DNA of 64,000 nucleotides, from NCBI RefSeq assembly GCF_038024875.1, contig NZ_CP136136.1, positions 620,001 to 684,000 on the forward strand, given 5' to 3'. This DNA is from Gordonia rubripertincta (GTDB taxonomy: Bacteria > Actinomycetota > Actinomycetes > Mycobacteriales > Mycobacteriaceae). Shown here one piece after another: positions 51,202 through 60,820 of this stretch. The position numbers and the translations under genes are program-made. Each line of letters opens with the position of its first letter. Position 1 is the first letter of the stretch. The notes beneath the pieces were generated by a model. It worked only from the letters and a program-made list of their open reading frames with translations, did no database searches and was not told the origin of the DNA.

Positions 51202-52401
51202 ATGACAATCGCTGACAACATCGACTTGATGGATCTCAGCCCCTTCGCCGCGGGCGTCGACCACGAGCTGTTCGCACAGCTGCGCGACACGGACCCGCTG
51301 CACTGGAACGCCGAACACGATGGCCCGGGATTCTGGTCGGTGACCCGCTACGAGGACATCAAGGCCGTGGCCTCCAACGCCGAAGACTTCACTGTCACGC
51401 AGGGTACCCAGATCGCCAGTCGACGCGCCGAAGGAGAGGGTGCGCGCAGCATCCACCACGTCGACCCTCCCGAGCACGGCAAGCTGCGCGGCATCGTCAC
51501 CCCACATGTGCGGCCCGTGAAGCTCAAGTCGCTCGAAGGCGACATCGCCGCCGTCATCGACGAACTCCTCGATGCCCACACCGGCACCGGTGACGTCGAC
51601 TTCGTCGCATCCATCGCCGCGCAGCTCCCCCTGGTGATGATCGGGCGCCTCCTCGGCGCACCGCTCGAGGACTGCCCGAACCTGTTGCGCTGGACGAACC
51701 AGATGGCCAGCGAGGATCCCGACTACTCCGAGGGACCCGAAACCGCGGTGAAAGCGCGTGACGAGGTCTTCGACTACTTCCGCGGGCTGGAGAAGCTCCG
51801 CCGTGAATGCCCCGCCGACGATCTGATCAGCGTGCTGACCGCGGCCGAACTCGACGGTGTACCGCTCAGCCGTGGCTACCTCGACGCCTACTACCTGATC
51901 CTGATGGTCGCGGGCAACGAGACGACGCGCAATCTGCTGTCGGGCGGGGTCAACGTCCTGTCCGAGAATCCGCAGTGGTGGGACTTCATGCGTGAGAACC
52001 CCGCCAAGATCCGGGTGGTCGTCGAGGAGATGGTTCGCTGGGTCTCGCCGGTCCTTTCCATGCGGCGCACCGCAACCCGCGACCTCGAGATGCACGGCAA
52101 GACCATCCGCCAGGGCGACAAGGTCGTGATGTGGTTCTGCTCGGCAAATCGCGACGAACGCGCCTTCGAGAACCCGGAGACGTTCGTCGGCAACCGCTTC
52201 CCCAACGAGCACGTCGGCTTCGGGTGGGGCGCGCATGCCTGTCTCGGCTCGAACCTCGCGCGGATGGAAGCACGGCTGTTCTTCACCCGCGTCATCGAGC
52301 GCGGACTGGACATCAAGGTGCTCGATCAGCCGAATCGATTGCAGAGCAACTTCTTCCGTGGCATCAAGTCGCTCCCGGTCCGGATCGAAGCAACCCGATG
52401 A
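51202..52401 (+). CDS. Cytochrome P450
   Basis: A 399-aa soluble bacterial P450. The I-helix has MVAGNETTRN, the ExxR region is in EEMVRWVSPVLSMRRTA, and the heme-binding FGWGAHACLGSNLARMEARL has its cysteine near residue 347. It hydroxylates or dealkylates an unknown substrate, with electrons probably from the reductase encoded at 56878-57921. The first gene of a six-gene operon; its stop overlaps the aldehyde dehydrogenase start by ATGA. Two operator-like palindromes stand upstream. Confidence 0.93.
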   Translation: MTIADNIDLMDLSPFAAGVDHELFAQLRDTDPLHWNAEHDGPGFWSVTRYEDIKAVASNAEDFTVTQGTQIASRRAEGEGARSIHHVDPPEHGKLRGIVTPHVRPVKLKSLEGDIAAVIDELLDAHTGTGDVDFVASIAAQLPLVMIGRLLGAPLEDCPNLLRWTNQMASEDPDYSEGPETAVKARDEVFDYFRGLEKLRRECPADDLISVLTAAELDGVPLSRGYLDAYYLILMVAGNETTRNLLSGGVNVLSENPQWWDFMRENPAKIRVVVEEMVRWVSPVLSMRRTATRDLEMHGKTIRQGDKVVMWFCSANRDERAFENPETFVGNRFPNEHVGFGWGAHACLGSNLARMEARLFFTRVIERGLDIKVLDQPNRLQSNFFRGIKSLPVRIEATR

Positions 52402-53852
52402 GCGCTATCGGCGAGCAGGAGACACCCGCCGGCGTCGGAGCGGGTCCCGCGGCCCTGATCGAGGACCGCGTCATCGCCGATGGCGCACCGATCCCGGTGA
52501 TCAACCCGTTCACCGACCGCGCGATCGGTACGACCCATGAGGCCGGTGGTGCCATCGTCGACGAGGCCGTCGCCGCAGCCGTGGCCGCCCTGCCGTCATG
52601 GTCCCGGACCAGCGCGGCGCATCGGGCAACGGTGTTGCGTGCGACCGCGGATCTGATCGATCACCATGGTCACCGGATCGCGGCGACCGTGACCTCCGAG
52701 ATGGGAATGCCGACCGCTCTGTCCACCGCCACCCAGCAAGTGCTGCCTGCATCGGTCCTGCGCGCCACCGCAGACGCTGCCGAGCGCTTTCCCTGGGAGC
52801 AGACCGTGGACGGCGCGATCGTGCGCCGCGTTGCCGGCGGCGTCGTCGCGGCGATCACACCGTGGAACATGCCCGTACATCAGATCATCGCCAAGGTCGC
52901 CGCCGCCTTCGCCGCCGGCTGCACCGTGGTGCTCAAGCCCTCCGAGGCGACGCCCTTCGATGCCGCACTGGTCCGTCGGTGCTTCCTCGAAGCCGGGCTT
53001 CCCGCAGGCGCATTCGCCATCGTGAACGGCACGGGACCAGAGACCGGGCAGGCGTTGTCGTCACACCCGGACATCACCCATGTGTCGTTCACCGGTAGCG
53101 TCCGCGGCGGAAAAGCGGTCGCTGCGGCGGCCGCAGAGTCACTGGCCCGGACCACGCTCGAACTCGGCGGCAAGTCACCCGCCGTGGTGCTACCCGACGC
53201 CGACCTCGACGCCGTCGTCCCGAGGATCCTGGCCTCCGGGCTGGTCAACTCCGGCCAGGCCTGCAACGCGACCACACGACTCGTGCTCCCCGCCGCGCAT
53301 GCCGACCGCATCGAGCAGCTGATCGGCGATGCGCTCGCCGAACTCGTGTTCGGCGACCCGACAGCACCCGAGACCACCCATGGTCCGCTGGCATCAGCCG
53401 CGCACGCCCGCCGAGTTCTGGACCACATCGATCTCGCCCGGCACGACGGTGGTCGCGTGATCGCCGGTACCGGAGAGCAACTCGGCATAGGCAACTCCCG
53501 CTGCTTCGTGGCCCCGATCGTCTTCGGTGATCTCGACCGCTCCGCGTCCGCGGTGCGCGAGGAGATCTTCGGACCGGTCCTGGTGGTGCAGTATTACCGC
53601 GATGTGGCCGAGGCGATCGAGGTGGCCAACGACAGCCAGTACGGCCTGTCCGCCGAGGTGTGGTCCGCAGACCGGGATCACGCGGTCGAAGTCGCGACAC
53701 ACCTCGAGGTCGGCCAGGTCAAGATCAACGGGGTGCGTACCCGCGAACGGCCCACCGTCCCCTTCGGTGGGGTCAAGAACTCCGGCTACGGACGCGAACT
53801 CGGCAGTGTGGGTATCGCCGAGTTCACCGAGGTATCGGCGGTGATGGCATGA
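52398..53852 (+). CDS. Aldehyde dehydrogenase
   Basis: A 484-aa NAD(P)-dependent aldehyde dehydrogenase: TPWNMPVHQIIAKVAAAFAA (cofactor region), FTGSVRGGKAV, the catalytic glutamate in LELGGKSPAVVL, the nucleophilic cysteine in NSGQACNATTR and EEIFGPVLVVQYY. It oxidises an aldehyde to the acid, probably the product of the P450 and a dehydrogenase of the same operon. It is coupled by 4-base overlaps on both sides. Confidence 0.92.
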   Translation: MSAIGEQETPAGVGAGPAALIEDRVIADGAPIPVINPFTDRAIGTTHEAGGAIVDEAVAAAVAALPSWSRTSAAHRATVLRATADLIDHHGHRIAATVTSEMGMPTALSTATQQVLPASVLRATADAAERFPWEQTVDGAIVRRVAGGVVAAITPWNMPVHQIIAKVAAAFAAGCTVVLKPSEATPFDAALVRRCFLEAGLPAGAFAIVNGTGPETGQALSSHPDITHVSFTGSVRGGKAVAAAAAESLARTTLELGGKSPAVVLPDADLDAVVPRILASGLVNSGQACNATTRLVLPAAHADRIEQLIGDALAELVFGDPTAPETTHGPLASAAHARRVLDHIDLARHDGGRVIAGTGEQLGIGNSRCFVAPIVFGDLDRSASAVREEIFGPVLVVQYYRDVAEAIEVANDSQYGLSAEVWSADRDHAVEVATHLEVGQVKINGVRTRERPTVPFGGVKNSGYGRELGSVGIAEFTEVSAVMA

Positions 53853-54673
53853 ACGACGCCTCCTCCATCGCACGTACGGTGATCGTCACCGGCGCCGCGT
53901 CGGGAATCGGTCTGGCCCTGGTGAATCGGCTGCTCGACCGAGAGCCGGACACCCGCGTCATCGCGATCGACATAGCCGCCTGCCCGGACGATCGCGCGCA
54001 CTCCCTCCGGTGCGACCTGTCCGACCTGGCGGCCATCGCAACACTGGATCTACCCGACCACGTCGACGCATTGGCCAACGTCGCCGGGGTGCCGGGCACC
54101 GCGCCGGCCGAGACCGTCCTGGCGGTGAACACCCTGGGCCTGCGGGCGCTGACATTCGCTGTGCTCGAGCGGATGTCAGGAGGTGCGGTCGTCAACGTGG
54201 CCTCGATCGCGGCACACCGGAACAGCCTGGGGCACGACGACATCGTCGAACTCCTCGAGGTCCGCGACCGCGACGAGCTACGTGAATGGCTGGACCGGAC
54301 ACAGCTAGACGGCCCGGCGGCCTACGACACGTCCAAGCGTGCTGTCGTGGATTGGACCATCGCCTTGTCGGCGTCTCTGCAGGCCCGAGGTATCCGCGCG
54401 CTGTCGGTCAGTCCCGGACCCACCGACACCCCGATCCTCACCGACTTCGAACAGTCCATGGGCGTCGACGCCATTGCACGATCGGCATCGATGGTCGGCC
54501 GCCATGGCACCGCCGCGGAATCGGCGTCGGTGATCGACTTCCTGCTCAGCCCTGCTGCAGACTGGGTCAACGGCATCGACGTCCCGGTCGAAGGCGGACT
54601 CACCGCGCTGCGTTTAGCAGCCCTCCCCACCCCTCTGTCCCAGCCTCGAGCTCGGGTCGACACCACCAAGTGA
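53849..54673 (+). CDS. Short-chain dehydrogenase/reductase
   Basis: A 274-aa SDR with TVIVTGAASGIGLALVNRLL, VNVASIAAHRN with the active serine, and YDTSKRAVVDW. The inserted acidic stretch around DDIVELLEVRDRDELREWLD and the short nucleotide-binding loop are like those of 3-alpha-hydroxysteroid or terpene-alcohol dehydrogenases. It probably oxidises the alcohol made by the P450. ATGA overlap with the aldehyde dehydrogenase; the dikinase gene follows after 13 bp. Confidence 0.88.
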   Translation: MNDASSIARTVIVTGAASGIGLALVNRLLDREPDTRVIAIDIAACPDDRAHSLRCDLSDLAAIATLDLPDHVDALANVAGVPGTAPAETVLAVNTLGLRALTFAVLERMSGGAVVNVASIAAHRNSLGHDDIVELLEVRDRDELREWLDRTQLDGPAAYDTSKRAVVDWTIALSASLQARGIRALSVSPGPTDTPILTDFEQSMGVDAIARSASMVGRHGTAAESASVIDFLLSPAADWVNGIDVPVEGGLTALRLAALPTPLSQPRARVDTTK

Positions 54674-54686
54674 AAGGACCACTCTG

Positions 54687-56171
54687 ATGAACACACCCGC
54701 TGTCCTGGCACTGGACGGGACCGCTCCGGCCGACCGGGAGTTGCTTGGAGGCAAGGCCTACAGCGTCAACCGCATGCGGTCGCTGGGGCTGCCGGTCCCG
54801 CCGGCCTTCGCCATCACCACGCCGGTCTGTGCACGGTTCCACGACAACGGAGGCCAGCTCCCCGACGAGGTGTGGGACGAGGTCGTCAACCAACTGCATG
54901 TCCTCGAACAGCAGACCGGAAAGACTTTCGGCGCCGGACCGTTTCCCCTTCTGGTGTCGGTGCGTTCGGGTGCCGCGCAGAGCATGCCAGGGATGATGGA
55001 CACCGTCCTCAACCTCGGTCTGACCGAGCAGCTGACCGCCGAGCTGGCCGAGGCGACCGGGGACCACGACTGGGCGCGCGACACCTGGGCGCGGTTCTGC
55101 GCGGGATACGGCGAGATCGTTCTCGGTGACGCCACGTCCGCACCCCCCGCCGATCCGCACGACCAGTTGCGCGAGGCCATCGGCGCGGTGTTCCGCTCGT
55201 GGACCAATGAGCGGGTCACTGCGTATCGCCGCCACCACGGACTCGGCGAGGGCGGTGGCACCGCGGTGACCGTGCAGGCCATGGTGTTCGGGAATCGCGA
55301 CGAGCAGTCCGGCACCGGTGTGATCTTCAGCCGCGACCCGGCCACCGGCGACCCTCAGCTCTTCGGCGAATGGCTTTCGCAAGCACAGGGAGAGGACGTG
55401 GTCTCCGGAGAACGCACTCCGCAGACGATCGATCAGTTCCAGGTTCACTCCCCGCAGCTGCACCAGGATCTGAGTGCGATCTCGGCCACTCTGGAAGCCG
55501 AGCATCGCGATCTGGTCGACATCGAGTTCACCGTCGAGAGCGGCACGCTCTACATGCTGCAATGTCGATCGGGCAAACGGTCTGCACGTGCGGCGGTACG
55601 CATTGCCGTCGATCTGGCCCGTGAGGGCCTCATCAGCCGCGAGGAGGCCGTCTCGCGGATCAGCGCAGAGCAGGCCGAGACGCTCGCGCAGCACAACTCG
55701 GCCGACGCGTGCGCCGAACTGCTCGCCTCGGGCACGGGCGCAGGACCGGGAGCCGCCGTCGGCGTCGTCTACACGGACACCGACGCCGCCTGCATCGCGG
55801 CCGCCGAGGGCGAACGCGTGGTCCTCGTGCGCCCATCGACCTCCCCGGCCGATGTCCCGGCGATGTTCGACTCCGTCGCCGTGGTCACGGAGGTCGGCGG
55901 AACCACCTCTCATGCCGCACTCGTGTGCCGCGAGATCGGCGTGCCGTGCGTCGTCGGCTGTGGGATCGGCCTCTCGCAGACCTTGGCGGGACAGACGGTC
56001 ACCGTCGACGGTACGACCGGAAAGGTCTACGCAGGCGACGCATTGAACTCCGGGGACACCAGCGACGAGTATCTCGACGAACTGCTGTCGTTCCTCCCCG
56101 ACACCTTGCCTGATGACCATCCGCTGAAGGCACTACAGGCAGCGCGGTCGCTGGAAGCAGCGACCCGATGA
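54687..56171 (+). CDS. Short pyruvate-phosphate-dikinase-like protein (PpdK type)
   Basis: A 494-aa protein with an N-terminal ATP-grasp half (about 1-320; LLGGKAYSVNRMRSLGLPVP, VSVRSGAAQSMPGMMDTVLN, GTGVIFSRDPATGD, ending YMLQCRSGKR). A phosphohistidine domain follows (about 360-455; VVTEVGGTTSHAALVCREIG, histidine near 409). The C-terminal PEP/pyruvate barrel of full-length dikinase is absent, as in M. tuberculosis PpdK (Rv1127c). It can probably phosphorylate its own histidine from ATP, but the acceptor must come from elsewhere. Within a P450 operon, a phosphoryl acceptor other than pyruvate is plausible. It overlaps tetR by 4 bases. Confidence 0.85.
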   Translation: MNTPAVLALDGTAPADRELLGGKAYSVNRMRSLGLPVPPAFAITTPVCARFHDNGGQLPDEVWDEVVNQLHVLEQQTGKTFGAGPFPLLVSVRSGAAQSMPGMMDTVLNLGLTEQLTAELAEATGDHDWARDTWARFCAGYGEIVLGDATSAPPADPHDQLREAIGAVFRSWTNERVTAYRRHHGLGEGGGTAVTVQAMVFGNRDEQSGTGVIFSRDPATGDPQLFGEWLSQAQGEDVVSGERTPQTIDQFQVHSPQLHQDLSAISATLEAEHRDLVDIEFTVESGTLYMLQCRSGKRSARAAVRIAVDLAREGLISREEAVSRISAEQAETLAQHNSADACAELLASGTGAGPGAAVGVVYTDTDAACIAAAEGERVVLVRPSTSPADVPAMFDSVAVVTEVGGTTSHAALVCREIGVPCVVGCGIGLSQTLAGQTVTVDGTTGKVYAGDALNSGDTSDEYLDELLSFLPDTLPDDHPLKALQAARSLEAATR

Positions 56172-56881
56172 GTACCGAGACCGGCCCGGACACACGCGAG
56201 CACGACGGGATCAACGCGGCCTATTCGGCGGCCGGACTGCTCGACGAGACCGCGGTCTCGACCAAACGCGCCAACAAGCGCGGTGAACAGACCCGCGACA
56301 AACTGGTGAAAGCGGCCACCGAGTGCTTCACCGAGTACGGATACACCCGCACCCGCATCTCGGACATCACCCACCGCGCCAACGTTTCTCAAGGCAACTT
56401 CTACCGTCACTTCGTAGGCCTGGACGACATCTTCCTCGCGGCTCTCCGGCCGTCGCTGCAGGAACTGGCCACCGCCCGGTTGCGGCCCGACCGAACCCAC
56501 GGTGAGTTGGAATCGCTGATCGAGGTCAACACGACATATCTACAGGCCTACGCCCGTAGCCGCCACATGCTGCGCCTGCTCCGCGAGGCCGCCGCGGCCA
56601 GCGAGAACCCGGGATTCAAACAGTTGTGGCTCAACCTTCGTGGAGACTTCGTCCGACGCACCGAACGTTGGCTCGAACGCCTCGTCGCGAGCGGCGCGAT
56701 CGAAAGCTGTGACACCAATCTGCTCGCGGAGACGCTGGGATGTGCCACCGAACAGATGGCCTACATCCATGTCGGGCTGCCGACTAGCACCCCTCGACGA
56801 GAGCGACTCGAAGCACTCGGCACCGCACTCGGCGAACTGTGGTACCGAGCCATTCCCCTCATCTCCAGGACCACCACATGA
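56168..56881 (+). CDS. TetR-family transcriptional regulator
   Basis: A 237-aa regulator with a 35-residue polar leader, then RDKLVKAATECFTEYGYTRT and ANVSQGNFYRHFVGLDDIF as helix-turn-helix. The helical effector domain ends near ALGELWYRAIPLI. It is embedded in the P450 operon with ATGA overlaps at both ends, so it is expressed with the genes it probably controls. One of the palindromes at 51126-51158 is its likely site. Confidence 0.88.
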   Translation: MSTETGPDTREHDGINAAYSAAGLLDETAVSTKRANKRGEQTRDKLVKAATECFTEYGYTRTRISDITHRANVSQGNFYRHFVGLDDIFLAALRPSLQELATARLRPDRTHGELESLIEVNTTYLQAYARSRHMLRLLREAAAASENPGFKQLWLNLRGDFVRRTERWLERLVASGAIESCDTNLLAETLGCATEQMAYIHVGLPTSTPRRERLEALGTALGELWYRAIPLISRTTT

Positions 56882-57921
56882 CCCAATCGACCATCTCTCC
56901 CGTCGCACGGACCCTCGGCATCGACGTGACCGTCACCGCGGTCATCGACGAGACCCCGGAGGCCCGCACGATCGTGCTGGACTTCCCTGCCGGCACCGAC
57001 TATCGGCCCGGACAGTTCATCACCGTCCGTATCCCCAGTGACCGCACCGGCCCCGTCGCCCGCAGCTACTCCCTGTCCACGGCCCCGAACGTCGACGCCT
57101 CCCCGGCGATCACCGTCAAACGAACCCGCGGCGGCTACGGGTCGAACTGGTTGTGCGACAACGCCGAACCGGGATTGGTGCTGCATATCCTCCCACCGTC
57201 GGGCGTCTTCACGCCACGGTCCTGGGAAGGACCGCTGTACCTCTTCGCGGCCGGCAGCGGGGTGACCCCGGTGATGTCGATCCTGCGTTCGGCACTGGCG
57301 GAGCACGACACCGACGTGGTGTTGTTCTACGCCAACCGCGACCATGAGTCGACCATCTTCGCGAGCGCGATCGACGAACTGACAGCTCGTCATCCCGCGC
57401 GACTGACCGTGAACCACTGGCTCGAAACCGAGCGGGGTCTTCCCACCGCGGATGCGGTCAGCGGAGTCCTCACCGACGCAGTCGGTACGGGCGAAGCGTT
57501 CATCTGTGGCCCAGCACCTTTCATGGACCTCGTCGAGCACGCCCTGCGGGCACACGGCATCCACCACGACCGGGTACACGTCGAGCGATATGTGTCGTTG
57601 ACCGGGGATCCGTTCACGCTGGACGCTCCCGTTCACGAGGGCTCCGGCGCATCGGAGATCACGGTCACCATCGACGGAGACGTCCGAGCCATCCGGTGCG
57701 GCACGGACACCGTCCTGCTCGACGCGCTCCTCGCCGCGGACGTCGACGCCCCGTACTCGTGTCGCGAAGGGGACTGCGGGTCGTGTGTGGCACGCCTGAC
57801 CGCCGGAGAAGTAGACCACGGCAACGGGATTGCACTGGAACCCGAGGACATCGACGACGGCTACCTGCTGACCTGTCAGGCGACCCCGACGAGCGACCGC
57901 ATCGGGATCGAGTTCGACTGA
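56878..57921 (+). CDS. Ferredoxin-NAD(P)H reductase with C-terminal [2Fe-2S] domain
   Basis: A 347-aa electron-transfer protein. FAD domain: YRPGQFITV and ARSYSLST. NAD domain: FAAGSGVTPVMSIL and FICGPAPFMDL. A plant-type ferredoxin domain at the end has the cluster cysteines in CREGDCGSC and LLTCQA. The domain order equals that of PaaE and KshB. It most probably passes electrons from NADH to the P450, replacing separate ferredoxin and reductase proteins. Last gene of the operon, coupled to tetR. Confidence 0.9.
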   Translation: MTQSTISPVARTLGIDVTVTAVIDETPEARTIVLDFPAGTDYRPGQFITVRIPSDRTGPVARSYSLSTAPNVDASPAITVKRTRGGYGSNWLCDNAEPGLVLHILPPSGVFTPRSWEGPLYLFAAGSGVTPVMSILRSALAEHDTDVVLFYANRDHESTIFASAIDELTARHPARLTVNHWLETERGLPTADAVSGVLTDAVGTGEAFICGPAPFMDLVEHALRAHGIHHDRVHVERYVSLTGDPFTLDAPVHEGSGASEITVTIDGDVRAIRCGTDTVLLDALLAADVDAPYSCREGDCGSCVARLTAGEVDHGNGIALEPEDIDDGYLLTCQATPTSDRIGIEFD

Positions 57922-58089
57922 ACAACTCTCAGACCTGATCCGATCCGGTCATCGGCGCAGCGCCGTCCGGAGCACTCGCGCCTGGGGAACCCTCCGGGCC
58001 GGATCCTCTCGTGTAATTCCTGGAATACATCGAGAATCCCCACTTTCCATCGCGCCTGAAGGCGGCGCCCCTTCGCGAAAGGACCAGTC

Positions 58090-58941
58090 GTGCACACTGA
58101 ACCCGAGGACAGATCACTGGAAGGCCGCACCCTGATCATGTCGGGCGGCAGCCGAGGAATCGGCGAGGCGATCGCGATCCAGGCGGCCCGTCGAGGAGCC
58201 AACGTGGCCCTGATCGCGAAAACGACCGAGCCGCACCCGAAGCTGCCCGGCACCATCTACACCGCGGCTGCTGCGATCGAGTCGGCCGGCGGCAAGGCGC
58301 TGCCACTTGTCGGTGACATCAGGGACGACGAGTCGGTGGCCGACGCCGTCGTGCGCACGGTCGAACAGTTCGGTGGCATCGACGTCGTCGTGAACAACGC
58401 CAGCGCGCTCGATCTGACACCGACCGCAGATATCAGCATGAAGAAGTACGACCTCATGCAGGACATCAACGCGCGCGGCGCCTTTCTCCTGACGAAGACC
58501 GCCATCCCGCATCTACGGCGATCGGCCAACCCGCACGTCCTGACCCTGTCGCCGCCGCTCAACCTCGAGCCGAAGTGGTTCGCGGACATAGGGACTGCGT
58601 ACACGATCTCGAAATTCTCGATGTCCCTCGTAACCATCGGACTTGCCGCCGAGCTCGCCGGCGACGGCATCGCCGTGAATTCGCTGTGGCCGCGAACGAC
58701 CATCAACACGGCCGCGGTTCGCAACATCTTGAGTGAGGAACTCATCTCGCGTAGCCGAACGCCGGACATCATGGCCGATGCAGCGATCAGCATCATCACC
58801 AAGCCCTCCGACCTCGTCACCGGACGGTGCTTCATCGATGACGAGGTCCTGGCCGGTGACGGTGTGACCGATTTCTCGGGTTATCGCGTCGTACCCGGCG
58901 ACGTGGAGCTGGAACTGGATTTCTGGATGGAGTGGGCATGA
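58090..58941 (+). CDS. HSDL2-like short-chain dehydrogenase
   Basis: A 283-aa SDR starting at a GTG with AAAGGA 8 bases upstream. It has TLIMSGGSRGIGEAIAIQAA, LIAKTTEPHPKLPGTIYTAA, NNASALDL and YTISKFSMSLV. The KTxxPHPKLPGT loop and LDVNxRG-like region mark the HSDL2 subgroup, which is associated with lipid or steroid metabolism. The serine of the usual catalytic triad is in LTLSPPLN. It is coupled to an enoyl-CoA hydratase by ATGA and lies 168 bp after the P450 operon, probably in the same pathway. Confidence 0.87.
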   Translation: MHTEPEDRSLEGRTLIMSGGSRGIGEAIAIQAARRGANVALIAKTTEPHPKLPGTIYTAAAAIESAGGKALPLVGDIRDDESVADAVVRTVEQFGGIDVVVNNASALDLTPTADISMKKYDLMQDINARGAFLLTKTAIPHLRRSANPHVLTLSPPLNLEPKWFADIGTAYTISKFSMSLVTIGLAAELAGDGIAVNSLWPRTTINTAAVRNILSEELISRSRTPDIMADAAISIITKPSDLVTGRCFIDDEVLAGDGVTDFSGYRVVPGDVELELDFWMEWA

Positions 58942-59693
58942 GTTCGGTCATTTTCGGAGTGGACGATCGAGGTGTTGCCTCCATCGAACTCAACCGGCCG
59001 TCCGCGGGCAATGCACTCGATCTCGAGGTCGCCGGCGGCCTCGCGCAGGCGATCACGTCGATCCGCGAGAATGCCGACGTACGGGTCGTCCGCCTGTCTT
59101 CGACCGGAAAGATCTTCTGCGCGGGCGGCGACGTACGGGCGATGGCAGCGGCGTCGGACCGCCCGCGGTTCCTCGCCGACCTCGCGGGGTCCATACATCG
59201 TTCGCTCATCGCACTCGACGAGCTGCCCGTCCCGATAGTCGCCGCAATCCAGGGCCCGGTTGCGGGCGCCGGGCTCGGCCTTCTCCTTGCAGCCGACTAT
59301 GTGGCCGCCACTCCCGCCAGCTCTTACGTCGCTGCGTACTCGATGATCGGGTTGTCACCGGATTGTGGGGTGTCGATCGGCCTCCCCCGCGCGATCGGCA
59401 TGCGGCGGGCGCTTCAGATGCTCGTTCTCAACGAACGTATCGATGCGTCGACCGCACTCGCCTGGGGCCTCGTGGATGCGGTGGTGGAGCTGGACGAACT
59501 CGCCACCGACGTCGACCGTGTTGTGTCCCTGCTCCTCGATCGACAGACGTCGGCCGTCGGCCAGGCACGGAGGCTCGTTCGAGCGTCCTACCAGCGGGAA
59601 TTTGCCCAGCACCTCGACGATGAAGCCCTGACCATCACCCGTCTGGGCGGTACCGAAGAAGTGGGCGCCTTGCTCTCTTCCCGCTCGAGGTGA
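58938..59693 (+). CDS. Enoyl-CoA hydratase/isomerase family protein
   Basis: A 251-aa crotonase-fold protein: NRPSAGNALDLE, KIFCAGGDVRAMA (oxyanion hole), PIVAAIQGPVAGAGLGLLLA (second oxyanion residue) and ARAIG-like GLPRAIGMRRALQML. The position of the first catalytic glutamate of hydratases is not obvious (SMIGLSPDCGVSI carries Asp-Cys-Gly), so isomerase or another crotonase chemistry is possible. It starts at ATG 58938, overlapping the SDR stop. It presumably handles a CoA ester formed by the acyl-CoA ligase. Confidence 0.87.
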   Translation: MSSVIFGVDDRGVASIELNRPSAGNALDLEVAGGLAQAITSIRENADVRVVRLSSTGKIFCAGGDVRAMAAASDRPRFLADLAGSIHRSLIALDELPVPIVAAIQGPVAGAGLGLLLAADYVAATPASSYVAAYSMIGLSPDCGVSIGLPRAIGMRRALQMLVLNERIDASTALAWGLVDAVVELDELATDVDRVVSLLLDRQTSAVGQARRLVRASYQREFAQHLDDEALTITRLGGTEEVGALLSSRSR

Positions 59694-59740
59694 CCGCCTG
59701 GAAGCGGTCCTGACCGGGCTGGTGACTGCCGCCCTTCCGT

Positions 59741-59774
59741 CTGATCGTCGGCCCGCCGCGTCGTCGACGATCAG
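59741..59774. terminator. Hairpin between convergent genes
   Basis: A perfect 10-bp stem (59741-59750 with 59765-59774) with a 14-base loop lies between the enoyl-CoA hydratase and the zinc alcohol dehydrogenase. Confidence 0.65.
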
Positions 59775-59800
59775 CTCTCGGCGCGAGTCGGACGGTGACG

Positions 59801-60820
59801 TCAGACGCTCAAGAGCGCCTTGATCGCGCGACGCTCGTCCATGGCCCGGTAGCCCTCGGCGGCCCGGTCGAGCGGGAGGGTCAGGTCGAAGACCTTCCCG
59901 GGATCGATCTCCCGCTTCCAGATGAGGTCGATCAGCTCGGGCAGGAAACGCCGCACCGGGGCAGGACCACCGTGCAGGTGGATCTCGGAGAAGAACAGTT
60001 CCATCCCGGGCAACTCCACGTCGTGGGAGACACCGACATATCCGACGTGCCCGCCGGGGCGTGCCGAGCGGATCGCCTGCATCATCGACTCCTGTGTCCC
60101 GACCGCTTCGATGACCGAGTGCGCCCCGAGACCGTCGGTGAGTTCCTTGATCCTGGCCACGCCCTCGTCGCCGCGCTCGGTCACGATGTCGGTGGCGCCG
60201 AACTCACGGGCGAGCGCCTGCCGGTCGGCGTGCCGACTCATCGCGATGATCCGGTCGGCGCCGAGCCGCTGAGCGGCGAGGACAGCGAGAAGACCCACCG
60301 CACCGTCGCCGACGACGGCCGCCGTCTTCCCCGGGCCCACCTCGGCCGCCACCGCGCCGAACCACCCGGTTCCCAGCACATCCGACGCGGCCAGCAGCGA
60401 CGGGATGAGGTCGGCGTCGGGCTGCCCAGGGGTGGCGACGAGGGTGCCGTCGGCGTGCGGCACCCGGGCGTATTCGGCCTGGGTGCCGATGGCACCCATC
60501 GGCTCCGCATGGACGCACCGGGACTGATAACCCGCCCGGCAGATCTCGCAGGTGTTGTCGGATGCGAAGAACGAGCCGACGACGAAGTCGCCCACCTTCA
60601 CCGTCGACGCCTGGTCTCCCACCTCGGTGACCGTACCGACGTATTCGTGCCCCATCGGCGCGTGGTCGACGTCTTCGATGCCGCGATACGGCCACAGGTC
60701 CGACCCGCACACGCAGGTCGCGGCGATCTTGATGATCGCGTCGGTGGGCTCCTCGATCGTCGGGTTCTCTCGTTCGTCCACCCGGATCTCCCCAGGGGCG
60801 TCCATGATCACGCCGAGCAT
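59801..60820 (-). CDS. Zinc-dependent alcohol dehydrogenase
   Basis: A 339-aa medium-chain dehydrogenase: CVCGSDLWPYRG and GHEYVGTV for the catalytic zinc, VVGDGAVGLLAVLAAQRLGA for NAD. The structural zinc loop reads SDNTCEICRAGYQSRC, with three cysteines and an aspartate where the first cysteine normally lies. GLGAHSVIEAVGTQESM is typical of the family. The substrate is unknown. It converges on the enoyl-CoA hydratase and diverges from the IclR gene over a long gap. Confidence 0.87.
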   Translation of the reverse strand: MLGVIMDAPGEIRVDERENPTIEEPTDAIIKIAATCVCGSDLWPYRGIEDVDHAPMGHEYVGTVTEVGDQASTVKVGDFVVGSFFASDNTCEICRAGYQSRCVHAEPMGAIGTQAEYARVPHADGTLVATPGQPDADLIPSLLAASDVLGTGWFGAVAAEVGPGKTAAVVGDGAVGLLAVLAAQRLGADRIIAMSRHADRQALAREFGATDIVTERGDEGVARIKELTDGLGAHSVIEAVGTQESMMQAIRSARPGGHVGYVGVSHDVELPGMELFFSEIHLHGGPAPVRRFLPELIDLIWKREIDPGKVFDLTLPLDRAAEGYRAMDERRAIKALLSV

